From contig NZ_JBEZFP010000012.1 of NCBI RefSeq assembly GCF_040649515.1, positions 46,685 to 110,684 of the forward strand: a stretch of 64,000 nucleotides of DNA. The letters are read 5' to 3'. Position 1 is the first letter of the stretch; the number at the start of each line of letters is the position of its first letter. The notes beneath the pieces were generated by a model that worked only from the letters and a program-made list of their open reading frames with translations, had not been told where the DNA came from and did not search any database. This document shows, piece by piece, positions 39,214-48,450 of the stretch. The position numbers and the translations under genes were made by a program. The stretch is from Yinghuangia elevatio (GTDB lineage Bacteria > Actinomycetota > Actinomycetes > Streptomycetales > Streptomycetaceae).

Positions 39214-39681
39214 ACGCGTTCTCGCGCTCTTCGGCACCTGCAAAGGGATCGTGGTTCAAAACAGCCAAGGAGACCAGAAATCCGCAGCTCAGACCCCCTT
39301 CGCTCGACGACGCAACCGCCGGTGCAGGGCTGGTTTGGGGGGTCGTGGGGGTGAGCCAATTTCTGGGGGTAGCCACCGAGGCGCGTGTTCAGACGGTGCC
39401 GTCTGACCCTGTGTAGCCGTACTCAGGCGGCTCTCTGGCGCCGTTTCGCGCCAAGGCCGTTCGACGGATATCTGATTCCAGCGCTCTTCTGGGACGGCGG
39501 CCAGCGGCATCCAGTGGTGCAGTCCTGGCGTGCTCGCAGCGGAACAGTGCGCTCTGGCCGAAAGCCGCGGGCGCTCGGCCGACCGGCGCGGAAGGGTGGG
39601 CGGAGCTTTGACGGTGGCCGACGATGCTCCCAACCGGATCTTCCGGTCCGGTCCGCGTCTGCCGCTGGGGGATCCTGCACT
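39214..39681. other. gene-free accessory stretch behind tRNA-Pro
   Basis: No ORF with credible codon use on either strand; composition is less GC-biased at third positions than the flanks. Probably decayed mobile DNA. Confidence 0.45.
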
Positions 39682-40360
39682 GTGCTCCCGTTCCGCAACC
39701 ACTTCCGCTATGCCGGTGCCCGTCTCCTCCTTGATCCCTTCGTGAACTCCCCGACCGGTGTCATCCCGGTCGACGCGGAGGAGCGCGCCGCGGCGTTGCA
39801 ACCGCCGCTGCGCGTACTGCTCGACCGCTCCGCACGGGGCGGCCGGACGGTGTACGAGGTCGCGGCCCAGGTCCGGGGCATCGGAGACGCGCTGGCAGCC
39901 GGCAAGGCGGCAACTGACGAACTGCCCGAGGATCTCAGGAAACTCGCGGCCGACTCCGGACCGGGCGGCCGAGCTGAGGTGTTCTTCCACATCGCCGACT
40001 ACGTCAACGCCTGGCAGACCAACACCTACGCCAAGCTCGCCGCGTCGGTGCCCACCGCTTGGGAGCTGGGTCAGCGGTTGGGAAGACGAAGACCTGACCG
40101 ACTCCGAGCGGATCGGCGTGTGCGTGGCCAACATTCACAAGACGGGAATCTGCATCTGGGAGTTGCCTACCATCGTCGCCGAGTGCGCCGAGGCCCGGGC
40201 ACTGTTCCACGACGACGCCGCCCTGCGGAGCTTCTTCGCCGACACCCATGGCCATGGCTCCGCCGGCAACTCCTCGTGGTCAGCCTGGCTCGACCTGATC
40301 TCGCAGGTCCTGAACGACCACCTGCGCCACGAGCACGGGCCCGTCCAGTATCACGGTTGA
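39682..40360 (+). pseudogene. frameshifted hypothetical gene
   Basis: Good protein-like sequence runs from about GTG 39682 (LPFRNHFRYAGARLLLDPFV ... VFFHIADYVNAWQTNTYAKL) to about 40080 and then continues, in another frame, as WEDEDLTDSERIGVCVANIH ... LRHEHGPVQYHG to the stop at 40360. One frameshift near 40060-40085 would fuse both halves into a protein of about 225 aa. Family not recognised. The frameshift could also be a sequencing error. Confidence 0.6.
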
Positions 40361-40454
40361 CCGGACCAACGCGGTCACTCAGCGGACGTCGGCGTCTCGG
40401 CCAGCAGGGCAACAAAACAAGGCTCGTCAGCGGCCGGCGCGAGCATCTCAGAGC

Positions 40455-40712
40455 GGCCGCGCCCGGGGCGGTTCGCCGGATGCCGACCATCGCACGCAGC
40501 CTGTCGCCGCTGAACGCCGCCAGCATGCGCACGTCCACCGTCGCGCGGTGTCCGGTCGAACTCGACCACCGCGGCGAGGGGTTCTGGTGCACCGTCGACC
40601 GCGGCGGCGGCTCGCGGGCCTGCTTCGCCGGTCAGGCGATCGCGTCCTTCGCGCAGCAGCAGTGCGTTGTGGGCGGGCACGATGCGCTGCAGAGGCCGGC
40701 TGCTTTCTCGCG
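40455..40712 (-). pseudogene. decayed NarL-type response regulator (receiver remnant)
   Basis: Directly downstream of the histidine kinase stop, where its regulator should be. One frame gives RIVPAHNALLLREGRDRLTG plus EAG and a PEPLAAVVEFDR segment, like the start of a receiver (RIVxAEDNxLLREGLxRLLxEAG). After a frameshift near 40550 the next frame gives VDVRMLAAFSGDRLRAMVGI, matching V-D-x-R-M around the phospho-acceptor Asp. Homology stops near 40455 and no HTH is found. Broken by frameshift and 3' loss. Confidence 0.6.
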
Positions 40713-42038
40713 TCAGGTCCTCGGGCCGTGGTCGTCGTCGACGCCGGTGAGCGGGATGGTGGCGGCGACGATGGTGGGTCCGCCGGGCGGGCTGGTGATC
40801 TCCAGCGTGCCTTCGACGGCGGCGACCCGGTCGGCCAGGCCCGCGAGTCCGTGGCCTTTGCCGATGTGCGCGCCGCCGCGGCCGTCGTCGGAGATTCGCA
40901 GGTGCAGCGCGTCGCGGTCGGCGTGCAGGGAGACGTCGCAGCGGGTGGCGCCGGAGTGCTTGGCCGCGTTGGTCAGCGCCTCGGTCGCCACGAAGTAGGC
41001 GGTGTTCTCGACGACCGAGGGGAACCGCTGCCCCTCCGCGATCTCGGCGGCCAGCGTCGCCGGCACCGGTGACCGTCCGGCGGCCTGCGTGAGAGCGGCC
41101 CGCAGCCCGCGGTCGGCGAGCACGGGAGGCGCGATCCCCCGGGACAGCGCGCGGAGTTCGGCGAGCGCCTCCTGGCTCTGCCCGATCATTTCGTCGACGA
41201 GGAGTCGGGCCTGCGCCGACTCTTCCGCGTCGAGGCGGCGGGCGGCCGCTTCGAGGTCCATGTTGAGGCGTACGAGGCGCTGCTGAGGTCCGTCGTGCAG
41301 GTCGCGTTCGAGTCGGCGGAGCGTCTGCGCCTCCGCGGCCACGGCGCTGCGTCGTCCGTCCGCGAGTTGCCGGGTCCGGGCGCGCAGCGCGGCCGCTTCG
41401 TTGGTCAGCAGCCAGCGCGCCAAGCCGGCGTGCACTGCCGTGAGGCCGCGGACCATCGGCACGCTGGTCGCCAGCAGTACGACGCCGATGCCGGTGTTGA
41501 ACGCGATGTCGGCGGCGCGGGAGGAGATGCCGAACATGAGGTCCAGCAGGCCCGCTTTGCCCTCGTCGCGCGGGATCGGCCCAGACCACAGGCCGTAGGT
41601 CAGCTCGCCCAGGCCGCCGACGGTCCACGTGAGAGCGAGCGAGAACGTGACGACCCTGATCGGGAAGGCCAGGAGCGCGTGCGCGGTGTCGCGCCACGAC
41701 TGCGGGTCGCGCAGGGCCGCCCACCAGTACCTGGGGGCGCTTTGCCGGGGCACGCTGTAGTGGTGCGGTGGGAGCGCACGCCCGGTGGCCTTCTCCACGC
41801 GCCTGCGTTCGTTGGCTGCGAACACCCGCGCAATTCGGTGGGTCCCTGCAAGCACCGGCACGCCGACGACCAGCACCAGGAGGCTCGCGCCGACGGCGAG
41901 GCCGCTCACCGTGACGGCGAAGGCGGCGATGCCGATCGGGAGTCCGGAGTACAGGTAGCCCAGTTGACGCCAGAACGAGCCCCGCTGCCTGGGCCTGCCG
42001 GGGGTCGTCGTGCGCGTGTCGTCCCGCGTGTCGTTCAT
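40713..42038 (-). CDS. sensor histidine kinase (NarL/DesK type)
   Basis: 441 aa from ATG 42038. Two pairs of transmembrane helices in an N-terminal sensor domain (LYSGLPIGIAAFAVTVSGLA; TFSLALTWTVGGLGELTYGL). Dimerisation/phosphoacceptor box RLERDLHDGPQQRL with the His. HATPase region: NTAYFVATEALTNAAKHSGA, ISDDGRGG and GHGLAGLADRV. Intact, but its cognate response regulator downstream is broken, so it is an orphan kinase unless it signals to another regulator. Confidence 0.88.
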   Translation of the reverse strand: MNDTRDDTRTTTPGRPRQRGSFWRQLGYLYSGLPIGIAAFAVTVSGLAVGASLLVLVVGVPVLAGTHRIARVFAANERRRVEKATGRALPPHHYSVPRQSAPRYWWAALRDPQSWRDTAHALLAFPIRVVTFSLALTWTVGGLGELTYGLWSGPIPRDEGKAGLLDLMFGISSRAADIAFNTGIGVVLLATSVPMVRGLTAVHAGLARWLLTNEAAALRARTRQLADGRRSAVAAEAQTLRRLERDLHDGPQQRLVRLNMDLEAAARRLDAEESAQARLLVDEMIGQSQEALAELRALSRGIAPPVLADRGLRAALTQAAGRSPVPATLAAEIAEGQRFPSVVENTAYFVATEALTNAAKHSGATRCDVSLHADRDALHLRISDDGRGGAHIGKGHGLAGLADRVAAVEGTLEITSPPGGPTIVAATIPLTGVDDDHGPRT

Positions 42039-42290
42039 GAGGTGATCGTGCCCGGAGGGTGCGCCCGGTGCCCAGCCGGTTTCCAGGGGGGGACGGGGTG
42101 GGGTGTGCCCCCATGGAGGACCCCGGTCGCTCTCGCACCGGCGACGGACCGCACCGCGCCTAGCCGCCTGCGGGTGGAACAGGGGACCTCGCCGTCCCGG
42201 CCGTCGAGCCGGTCTCCGCCGCGCCGTTGCGCAACCGGCTCGCATGGGCACCGGCCCAGCCAGTCGCGTGCTCGGCTGCCCGCCCGCCCG

Positions 42291-42968
42291 TCAGTGCGCT
42301 GCGAGGAGGCCGTCGAGCAGGGCTTGGAGTCCGTCGAGGTAGGTGTCCTCGGCGGTCAGTGCCGCCCAGCGGCCTGCGGCCTGTGCCAAACGGGGCAGTT
42401 CGTCCGGGTCGACGTCGGCGAAGACGCGCTCGCGGTAGGTGGGGCGGTCGTCGTCCGTGCGCCGCCGGGTCGCGGTGGTCCGGACGATGATCTCTCCGGC
42501 GGTGAAGTACCAGATCGCCCGGTAGCCGTGGACTGCGCGGTCGGGTGTCAGTCCGCAGGCGATCAGTCCGTCGAGGATCTGTTCGACGAACCACAGGGCG
42601 GATGTGGACATCAGGTCGTCGGCGGTCAGCACCTCGGTGATCCAGGGGCAGGCGGCCAGGGCCTCGTGGATCGCGGCGGCGGCCGCAAGGACCCGCCCGC
42701 GGGGGTCGCCGGGCAGTTCGGGGCGGCGCAGTGCCCGTTCGGCGTAGTCGTCCAGCAGGGCGACGAGCAGCTCGTCCTTGTTGCGGACGTGGTGGTAGAG
42801 CGCCATCGGCGTGGTGCCGATCTCCGTGGCCAGGCGGCGCATGGTCAGCCGGTCCACGCCGTCCGCGTCGACGATCCGTCGGGCTGTGGCGATGACCTGC
42901 TCGCGGGAGATCCGGGCAGGCCGGCCGAGGGTTCTGCGCGGTGCGGGCGATTGCGACATGCCCTCCAT
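42291..42968 (-). CDS. TetR-family regulator (TetR_C type)
   Basis: 225 aa; ATG 42968 (ATG 42959 alternative). HTH: ISREQVIATARRIVDADGVD, LTMRRLATEIGTTPMALYHH, VRNKDELL. C-terminal ligand domain like classical tetracycline repressors. Divergent from the MFS exporter gene with a 49-bp gap containing a dyad, so it most likely represses the exporter and responds to its substrate. Confidence 0.88.
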   Translation of the reverse strand: MEGMSQSPAPRRTLGRPARISREQVIATARRIVDADGVDRLTMRRLATEIGTTPMALYHHVRNKDELLVALLDDYAERALRRPELPGDPRGRVLAAAAAIHEALAACPWITEVLTADDLMSTSALWFVEQILDGLIACGLTPDRAVHGYRAIWYFTAGEIIVRTTATRRRTDDDRPTYRERVFADVDPDELPRLAQAAGRWAALTAEDTYLDGLQALLDGLLAAH

Positions 42969-43006
42969 CTTTCCCCAGATGTCGACAGCGGCGGTCGTCC
43001 GGCGCT

Positions 43007-43030
43007 AGTTTTCTTACATGTATAGAAACT
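43007..43030. promoter_or_regulatory. putative TetR operator over the MFS start
   Basis: AGTTTTCTTACA / TGTATAGAAACT form an imperfect 24-bp dyad (9 of 12 pairs) centred on the ATG of the exporter gene. A TAGTTT just upstream could be its -10 box, giving a leaderless mRNA starting at the ATG. Confidence 0.5.
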
Positions 43031-44478
43031 CGCCTGAGCGGCCCGGCGTGGTGCTTGCGGCCGCTGCCGTCGCCCAGTTCGTGTTCGCCCTCGACATGTC
43101 CGTGGTCAATGTCGCCCTGCCCGCGATCCGCACTGCCCTGGGGTTCGCACCGCTCGACCTGTCGTGGGTCGTGCACGTGTACGCGCTGTTCTTCGGCGGC
43201 CTGCTGCTGCTGGGAGGCTGCGCCTGCGACCTGTACGGCCGGCGCCGGATGTTCCTGCTGGGGCTGGCCGTCTTCGGGGTGTGCTCACTGGCCGGCGGGC
43301 TGGCTCAGGCCCCTTGGCAGTTGATCGCCGCGCGCGCCGGGCAGGGAGTGGGCGCCGCGGCAGCCGCACCGGCAGCGCTGGCGCTGCTCACCACCACGTT
43401 CGCGGAGGGCCCCGGACGCGTCCGGGCACTGGGAGTGTGGAGCGCGGTCAACGCGGCCGGCGGCGCGCTGGGCGTGCTGGCCGGCGGGCTGCTGACCGAG
43501 TACGCGGGCTGGCGTTGGGTCATGCTGATCAACCTGCCGTTCGTCGCCTTCGCCTCGGCCCTGGTCCTCGCGGGCGTGCCGTCCGAGGCAGCACCTGCCC
43601 GGCGGGAGAGACTCGACGTCCCCGGTGCGGTCCTGGCCTCCGGCGGAGTAGGGCTGCTGGTGCTCGCAGTCGTCCGCACCGACGCCCAAGGGTGGGGCTC
43701 CCCCGCGACGTGGGGGACCCTTGCCGCCGCAGGTGTCCTGCTGTCCGGCTTCGTCTTCGCCGAGTCCCGGGCCTCCGCGCCGCTGCTGCGCCTCGGGCTG
43801 CTGCGCAGCCGCTGGGTGGCCGGCGCGAACGTGCTGGTATTCCTGGCCGCGGCCGGGCAGTTCGCAGCGTTCTACTTCGTGTCCCTGTACATGCAGCAGG
43901 TCCTGGGCATGGGAGCTGCGGCAACCGGCGCCGCATTCCTGCCCTTCAGTGCGGGCCTGGTCGCGGGCACCGTCGTGGCGACCCGCATCACCGCGGCACG
44001 CGCCGCCCGTGCGTCCCTGGTGCCGGGCTCGCTGCTGGCCGCAGCGGGCCTGGCCTGGTTCGCCTGCATCAGCCCCGGCGGCAGCTTCCTCGCGGACGTA
44101 CTGGGCCCGTCCCTCGTCACGAGCATCGGCGCCGGCCTGGTGCTGGCCCCGGTCGCCGCCGCCGCGACCACCGGTATCGCGCGACACGAGGCCGGCATGG
44201 CGTCCGGACTCATGAACAGCTCTCGCCAGCTCGGCGGATCCATCGGCCTGGCCGTCCTGGCCACCGTCGCTGCACACCGCACCGGCACGGACACCAGCCC
44301 GGCGGCCCTCAACGACGGCTACGCCCTGGCCCTGGCCGTCGCTGCCGGCCTCTTCGTCATCGCGGCCGTCGTGGCGGTCGTGGTGCTGCCCCGCGGCCGG
44401 ACCGGCGCAGCGCACCCGCAGATGCCTGCCCCGGCAACGAGGCAGGCCGACAAGCAGTTGGAAGGAACAGCATCATGA
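43018..44478 (+). CDS. MFS drug exporter, DHA2 (EmrB/QacA) family
   Basis: 486 aa with about 14 transmembrane segments. Motif D1-like FVFALDMSVVNVALPAI at the N-terminus, motif A GCACDLYGRRRMFLLG, motif C-type GGALGVLAGGLLTEYAGWRW. Proton-driven export of small drugs is the family role. No ribosome site before the ATG; see the dyad at 43007. Its stop is just past the start of the cupin gene (4-bp overlap). Confidence 0.9.
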   Translation: MYRNSPERPGVVLAAAAVAQFVFALDMSVVNVALPAIRTALGFAPLDLSWVVHVYALFFGGLLLLGGCACDLYGRRRMFLLGLAVFGVCSLAGGLAQAPWQLIAARAGQGVGAAAAAPAALALLTTTFAEGPGRVRALGVWSAVNAAGGALGVLAGGLLTEYAGWRWVMLINLPFVAFASALVLAGVPSEAAPARRERLDVPGAVLASGGVGLLVLAVVRTDAQGWGSPATWGTLAAAGVLLSGFVFAESRASAPLLRLGLLRSRWVAGANVLVFLAAAGQFAAFYFVSLYMQQVLGMGAAATGAAFLPFSAGLVAGTVVATRITAARAARASLVPGSLLAAAGLAWFACISPGGSFLADVLGPSLVTSIGAGLVLAPVAAAATTGIARHEAGMASGLMNSSRQLGGSIGLAVLATVAAHRTGTDTSPAALNDGYALALAVAAGLFVIAAVVAVVVLPRGRTGAAHPQMPAPATRQADKQLEGTAS

Positions 44479-44867
44479 CCACCACCCTCGACCTGTTCGC
44501 CTCGGCCTTGCACTTCCACGCCGACGGCGACGTCCGAGTCGTCGAACGGCAGATGACAGGAGGCGACTCCGACGCCTGGCAGATCGCCGCCTTCCGCGTG
44601 GAGACCGACGCCGACGTCCACGCCGACCACTGGGAGATGCACCCCGAAGCCGACGAGGCCGTGTGCTGCCTGACCGGCGGCGTACGCCTCTATCTCCGGC
44701 CCGCCGAGCCCGGCGGCACCGAGGACATGGCGCAATTGCAGGCGGGCGACGCCGTCGTCGTCCCCCGCGGCCGCTGGCACCGGTTGGAGCTGGACGCTCC
44801 CAGCACTCTGATGTCGATCGGCCGACGCCACGGCACCCGCCTCGAACCACGGACCGCCACCCACTGA
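44475..44867 (+). CDS. cupin-domain protein, 130 aa
   Basis: Starts within the exporter stop (ATGA). Cupin motifs: HADHWEMHPEADEAVCCLTG (H-x-H..E) and AGDAVVVPRGRWHRLEL (P-x-G-x2-H). Usually a metal-binding small-molecule binder or enzyme. Co-expressed with the exporter, so it may bind or modify the exported compound. Confidence 0.82.
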   Translation: MTTTLDLFASALHFHADGDVRVVERQMTGGDSDAWQIAAFRVETDADVHADHWEMHPEADEAVCCLTGGVRLYLRPAEPGGTEDMAQLQAGDAVVVPRGRWHRLELDAPSTLMSIGRRHGTRLEPRTATH

Positions 44868-45086
44868 GCAGCCGCGGCCCGGCAGACACCCTGCTGGGCC
44901 GCCCCTGCCGGCGCAGCTGACTCTGCCCGCGAGATGGTTCCGACTCAAGGAGCCGCCACTGCGCGTTGACGGGCGGCAGGTTGCGCAGCTATGAGGGATG
45001 GCACGCCCGTCGGCTCGTTCGCACGACCGGGAGTGCGGAACGCGCATGAGACCGGAGCCGGGGACGATGGCCGGTGGGGGCGCCGA
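44868..45086. other. gap between cupin gene and decayed lipoprotein
   Basis: No gene supported; likely 3' flank and degenerate sequence. Confidence 0.4.
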
Positions 45087-45510
45087 TACATTGGCGGCTC
45101 TTTGTTCAGCCGTCTGCCGCTCCGACATCCTTCGGAAAGAACGTTCCGCAGGCGTAAGGCCGTCCGTCGCTTCGCCGTTGCCGTCCTCGTCCCTGCAGCG
45201 CTGCTGATCTCGGGCTGCGACAGAGATGAGTCGGGCGGTTCGACATCGGTGGGTCCACCACAGGCAGCGTGAACGCCCTGCGGCCATCCGCGGTTCCACG
45301 GCTGACGGCGGAACTGCGTCGAGTAGCGGATCCACCGGTCCCTCGTCGAAGTCGTCGCCGAAGCTCCAGGTTTCCGGAGTCGACGCACTGGCGAACTGCG
45401 GTCTGGCGGACGGCTACATGGAAGGGCCGAAGCCCGGCGTTCGGCGACGACTCGACGAACGTGGTGGTCCCCACCAAGGAAGGCCGCGTGACGTTGCATG
45501 TCGCCGAACC
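45087..45510 (+). pseudogene. decayed lipoprotein gene
   Basis: A lipoprotein signal peptide (RRFAVAVLVPAALLISGCDR, lipobox L-I-S-G-C) is readable at 45155-45225 but hits a stop at 45272. The protein-like sequence continues in a second frame (GSTADGGTASSSGSTGPSSK, then LQVSGVDALANCGLADGYME) and a third (AFGDDSTNVVVPTKEGRVTL to about 45510). At least two frameshifts, and no good start codon remains. Confidence 0.55.
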
Positions 45511-45516
45511 ACGGCA

Positions 45517-46020
45517 CCAGATGGCCCGCACCTCGTCCACCGCGACCATGGCCCCCGCGTGGCGCACCAGTTGGCCCGCCTGCTGGTGGCCGCACCGCAT
45601 CGCACCGGAGGGCAGGCCCAGTTCATCGACCTGCCGGTGCGGCCGGAACCGTCCGACGGCTCCGCGAAGTTGTACAACTGGGCGCTGGAGAACCTGCACC
45701 AGCCCCTGACCGTCGAGCAGTTGGCACGCCGGGCGGGCGTGTCCCGCCGCACCCTCATCCGACGCTTCCACGCCGACACCGGCCTGCCGCCGATGCGGTG
45801 GCTGCTGGACGCGCGACTCGCCCGCGCACGTGAACTCCTCGAAACCAGCGGCCTGACCGTCGAGGCGGTCGCACGCCGTTGCGGCCTGGGGACGCCCGCC
45901 AACTTCCGGACGCTCTTCAAGGCCCGTGTCGGCGTACCGCCCAGCGTGTACCGCGACACGTTCCTGTCCGTGCCGCCGCCGCCCGACGGACAGTCGGAGG
46001 CAGGCGCGGACACGGCTTGA
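45517..46020 (+). pseudogene. 5'-truncated GlxA/AraC-family regulator
   Basis: From about 45517 the frame encodes PHLVHRDHGPRVAHQLARLL, HRTGGQAQFID and a complete AraC HTH pair (LTVEQLARRAGVSRRTLIRR; LTVEAVARRCGLGTPANFR), ending at 46020. The N-terminal DJ-1/PfpI domain of about 170 residues is missing and the upstream sequence is the lipoprotein remnant. It has no proper start, so probably non-functional unless translated as a fusion. Confidence 0.65.
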
Positions 46021-46086
46021 GTGCCGGCGGTGTGCGTGGCGGCTTGCTGGTGGTTGTGACGCCGATGACGTGGTTGTCGGCTGCCG

Positions 46087-46821
46087 TCAGATGATGCCGC
46101 CGTTGGCGCGGAGGGTCTGGCCGTTGACCCAGTGGCCCGCGGGGCTTGCGAGGAAGGCGACGACCTCGGCGATGTCCTCGGGTGTGCCGAGGCGTTCGAG
46201 CGGGGGCTGCTTGGCGAGTCGGTCGATCGTGTCCTGGTCCTTGCCGTCGAGGAAGAGGTCGGTGGCGGTCGGGCCGGGGGCGACGGCGTTGGCGGTGACG
46301 TCCCGGCCGCGGAGTTCTCGGGCGAGGATCTGCGTCATCGTCTCGACCGCGGCCTTGCCTGCGGCGTACGCGGCATAGCCGGGGAAGCGCAGCCCGACGA
46401 CCGACGTGGAGAAGGTGACGATGGCACCGCCGGGCCGGACGCGGCGGGCGGCTTCGCGGGCCATGACGAAGGCACCGCGGACGTTCGTACGGTACTGGGC
46501 GTCCAGGTCGGCCAGGTCGAGGTCGGCGACTGGCGAAAGTGCCATCCGGCCCGCCGAGTTCACGACGACGTCGACGCCGCCGAACTCCCGCTCGGCGGCG
46601 TCGAACATGGCCGCCACGGCCTGTTCGTCGGCGACGTCGGCCCGAACCGCGACGGCCCGGCCGCCGGACGCCGTGACGGCGTCCACCACCTCGGCCGCGG
46701 CGTCCGCCGCCGACGTGTAGCCGACGACCACCGCGTAGCCCTGGCCGCCCAGCGTCTGGGCGACGGCTCGTCCGATCCCCCGGGATCCGCCGCTGACGAC
46801 GGCGACGCGCTCGCTGTTCAT
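46087..46821 (-). CDS. SDR-family oxidoreductase
   Basis: 244 aa from ATG 46821. NAD(P)-binding GGSRGIGRAVAQ, NSAGRM, catalytic Ser in TFSTSVVG, Y-x3-K in YAAYAAGKAAV, and the C-terminal LASPAGHWVNGQTLRANGG. Close to FabG-like classical SDRs; substrate unknown. Divergent from a TetR gene with repeated operator words between them. Confidence 0.87.
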   Translation of the reverse strand: MNSERVAVVSGGSRGIGRAVAQTLGGQGYAVVVGYTSAADAAAEVVDAVTASGGRAVAVRADVADEQAVAAMFDAAEREFGGVDVVVNSAGRMALSPVADLDLADLDAQYRTNVRGAFVMAREAARRVRPGGAIVTFSTSVVGLRFPGYAAYAAGKAAVETMTQILARELRGRDVTANAVAPGPTATDLFLDGKDQDTIDRLAKQPPLERLGTPEDIAEVVAFLASPAGHWVNGQTLRANGGII

Positions 46822-46846
46822 GGGAAGTCTCCGATTCGGTCCGTTG

Positions 46847-46889
46847 TATCGGCGATATGAATGACTCGTATCGACGTTATGTATCGACG
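46847..46889. promoter_or_regulatory. operator region between SDR and TetR genes
   Basis: TATCG-G-CGATA (46847-46857) is a perfect palindrome, and GTATCGACG occurs twice as a direct repeat (46868-46876 and 46881-46889). Likely binding sites of the divergent TetR protein. Confidence 0.5.
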
Positions 46890-46939
46890 GTAGCACCGCG
46901 CGCGTACCGGCGCTAGCACTGACACGTATCATTGATTCC

Positions 46940-47656
46940 ATGGTGGAGACGGAGCAGCTCAGGGCGCAGATGATCGAAGCCGCCGAGGGGCAGTTGGCGG
47001 CCTCGCCGGACTTCGACATCGCGACCCGGTCGGTCTGCGAGGCCGTGGGCGTGACCCAGCCGGTGCTGTACCGCCTGTTCGGTGACAAGCGCGGCCTGCT
47101 CGACGCGGTCGCCGACCACGGCTACGAGCGGTACGCGCAGCTGAAGGCGGCCCAGGAGCAGACCGGCGATCCCGTGGCCGACCTGCTGGCCGGCTGGGAC
47201 GGCCACATGGCGTTCGCCCGGGACAACCCGGCGCTCTACCAGCTGATGTTCGCGCCGCGCCCGTGGTCGCACTCCCGAGCGCGCGACCGGGTGTTCGACC
47301 TCCTGGTCGCGGCCCTGGTGCGGTGTGCGGCAGTCGGCAGGCTGCGGATCGAACCACGGGCGGCGGCCGAAATGGCGCTCGCCGCGAATGTCGGGATCGC
47401 GCTCGACCACATCGCCGAACCCGCGCGGTTCGACAGCGTCGAACGCTCGCACCGACTCCGCGACGCGGTGTTCGCCCGCGTCCTCACCGAGAGCCCGGCG
47501 TCCGACGCGGCACGCGACGACGAGGATCCGGTACGCGCGGCCGCGCGGCGACTCCGCGCGCAACTGCAACTGGCCGCTGCCGACGCACTGGAGCCCGAGG
47601 AGTCGGCCCTGCTCCTCAGGTGGCTCGACCGGATGACGGGCAGCGGATCACGATGA
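46940..47656 (+). CDS. TetR-family regulator
   Basis: 238 aa. HTH segment: QLRAQMIEAAEGQLAASPDF, IATRSVCEAVGVTQPVLYRL, FGDKRGLLDAV. C-terminal domain of the WHG type (LAGWDGHMAFARDNPALYQL). Expected to repress itself and the divergent SDR gene. Confidence 0.87.
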   Translation: MVETEQLRAQMIEAAEGQLAASPDFDIATRSVCEAVGVTQPVLYRLFGDKRGLLDAVADHGYERYAQLKAAQEQTGDPVADLLAGWDGHMAFARDNPALYQLMFAPRPWSHSRARDRVFDLLVAALVRCAAVGRLRIEPRAAAEMALAANVGIALDHIAEPARFDSVERSHRLRDAVFARVLTESPASDAARDDEDPVRAAARRLRAQLQLAAADALEPEESALLLRWLDRMTGSGSR

Positions 47657-47819
47657 CCGGATGACCGGGGACCGAACGACCGGAGACCGAATGACCGGAT
47701 CCGGGGCGGTGTGGTCGTGCCGTCCCGTCCGTTCGCGGCGCGACCACCAACTACCGGCGGAATACTGGGCGGTGGGATTCCCGGCGTGAAGGCCCGGCGT
47801 GATTCCGGTCGGTCGGTTT

Positions 47820-48263
47820 TCAGGACGCCGGTACGCCCTGGATACGGGCTGTCGCGGTCGCTACGGCTACGAGTTTGCCTTCCGGGGACAGGAGTTCGCC
47901 GGCCAGGAAGCAGACTTCCCTGCCGCGTTGGACGATTCGCCCGCGGCCGAGCAGGCGGCCGGGGCGGGCCGGACGCAGGAACTGCACGTGCAGGTCGAGC
48001 GTCGGTGCGAACTGGCCGTGGGGCAGGGTCGCGACGAGGGCCGGGCCCATCGTGTCGTCCAACATCGCGGCCAGGAACCCGCCTTGGACCACGCCTGCCG
48101 GGTTGAGGAAGCGTTCGGTGGCCTGGAAGGCGACTTCGATGGTGCCCTGTTCGGGGTCGACCGCGACCAGTTCCCACCCGAGCGTCTCCGCCGCGGGCGG
48201 CGGTGGGGTACGCCCCGCCAGGACGTCCCAGAACGGGCCCTGCCTCTCCGCATGAGTCGTCAT
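47820..48263 (-). CDS. PaaI-family hotdog thioesterase
   Basis: 147 aa. Hotdog core: LNPAGVVQGGFLAAMLDDTMG (the N-P-x-G-x-x-H/Q-G-G helix; here Gln in place of the common His), LDLHVQFLRPARPG, and a final VATATARIQ. Cytosolic acyl-CoA thioesterase; substrate unknown. Confidence 0.85.
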   Translation of the reverse strand: MTTHAERQGPFWDVLAGRTPPPPAAETLGWELVAVDPEQGTIEVAFQATERFLNPAGVVQGGFLAAMLDDTMGPALVATLPHGQFAPTLDLHVQFLRPARPGRLLGRGRIVQRGREVCFLAGELLSPEGKLVAVATATARIQGVPAS

Positions 48264-48450
48264 GGGGGGACCCTAGTCCCGAGCACCCTCTCCGGCAGGG
48301 TGACGACGCCGCGAATTGCCGTGCCGAAATGCGTTGCCGGGTCCCCTACTTGACCCGGAGTGCGGAAACTCCGCAGCCGACGCGAATTTGACCTCCCTCA
48401 TGCGGAAGGCCCCCTCGCGTGCGGCGCGGCGGCGGGTCACACTGGTGGCC

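Noticed and set aside
39423..39698. 91-codon leftward ORF behind tRNA-Pro
   Set aside because: Composition and lack of ribosome site do not support a gene; no transposase motif could be confirmed.
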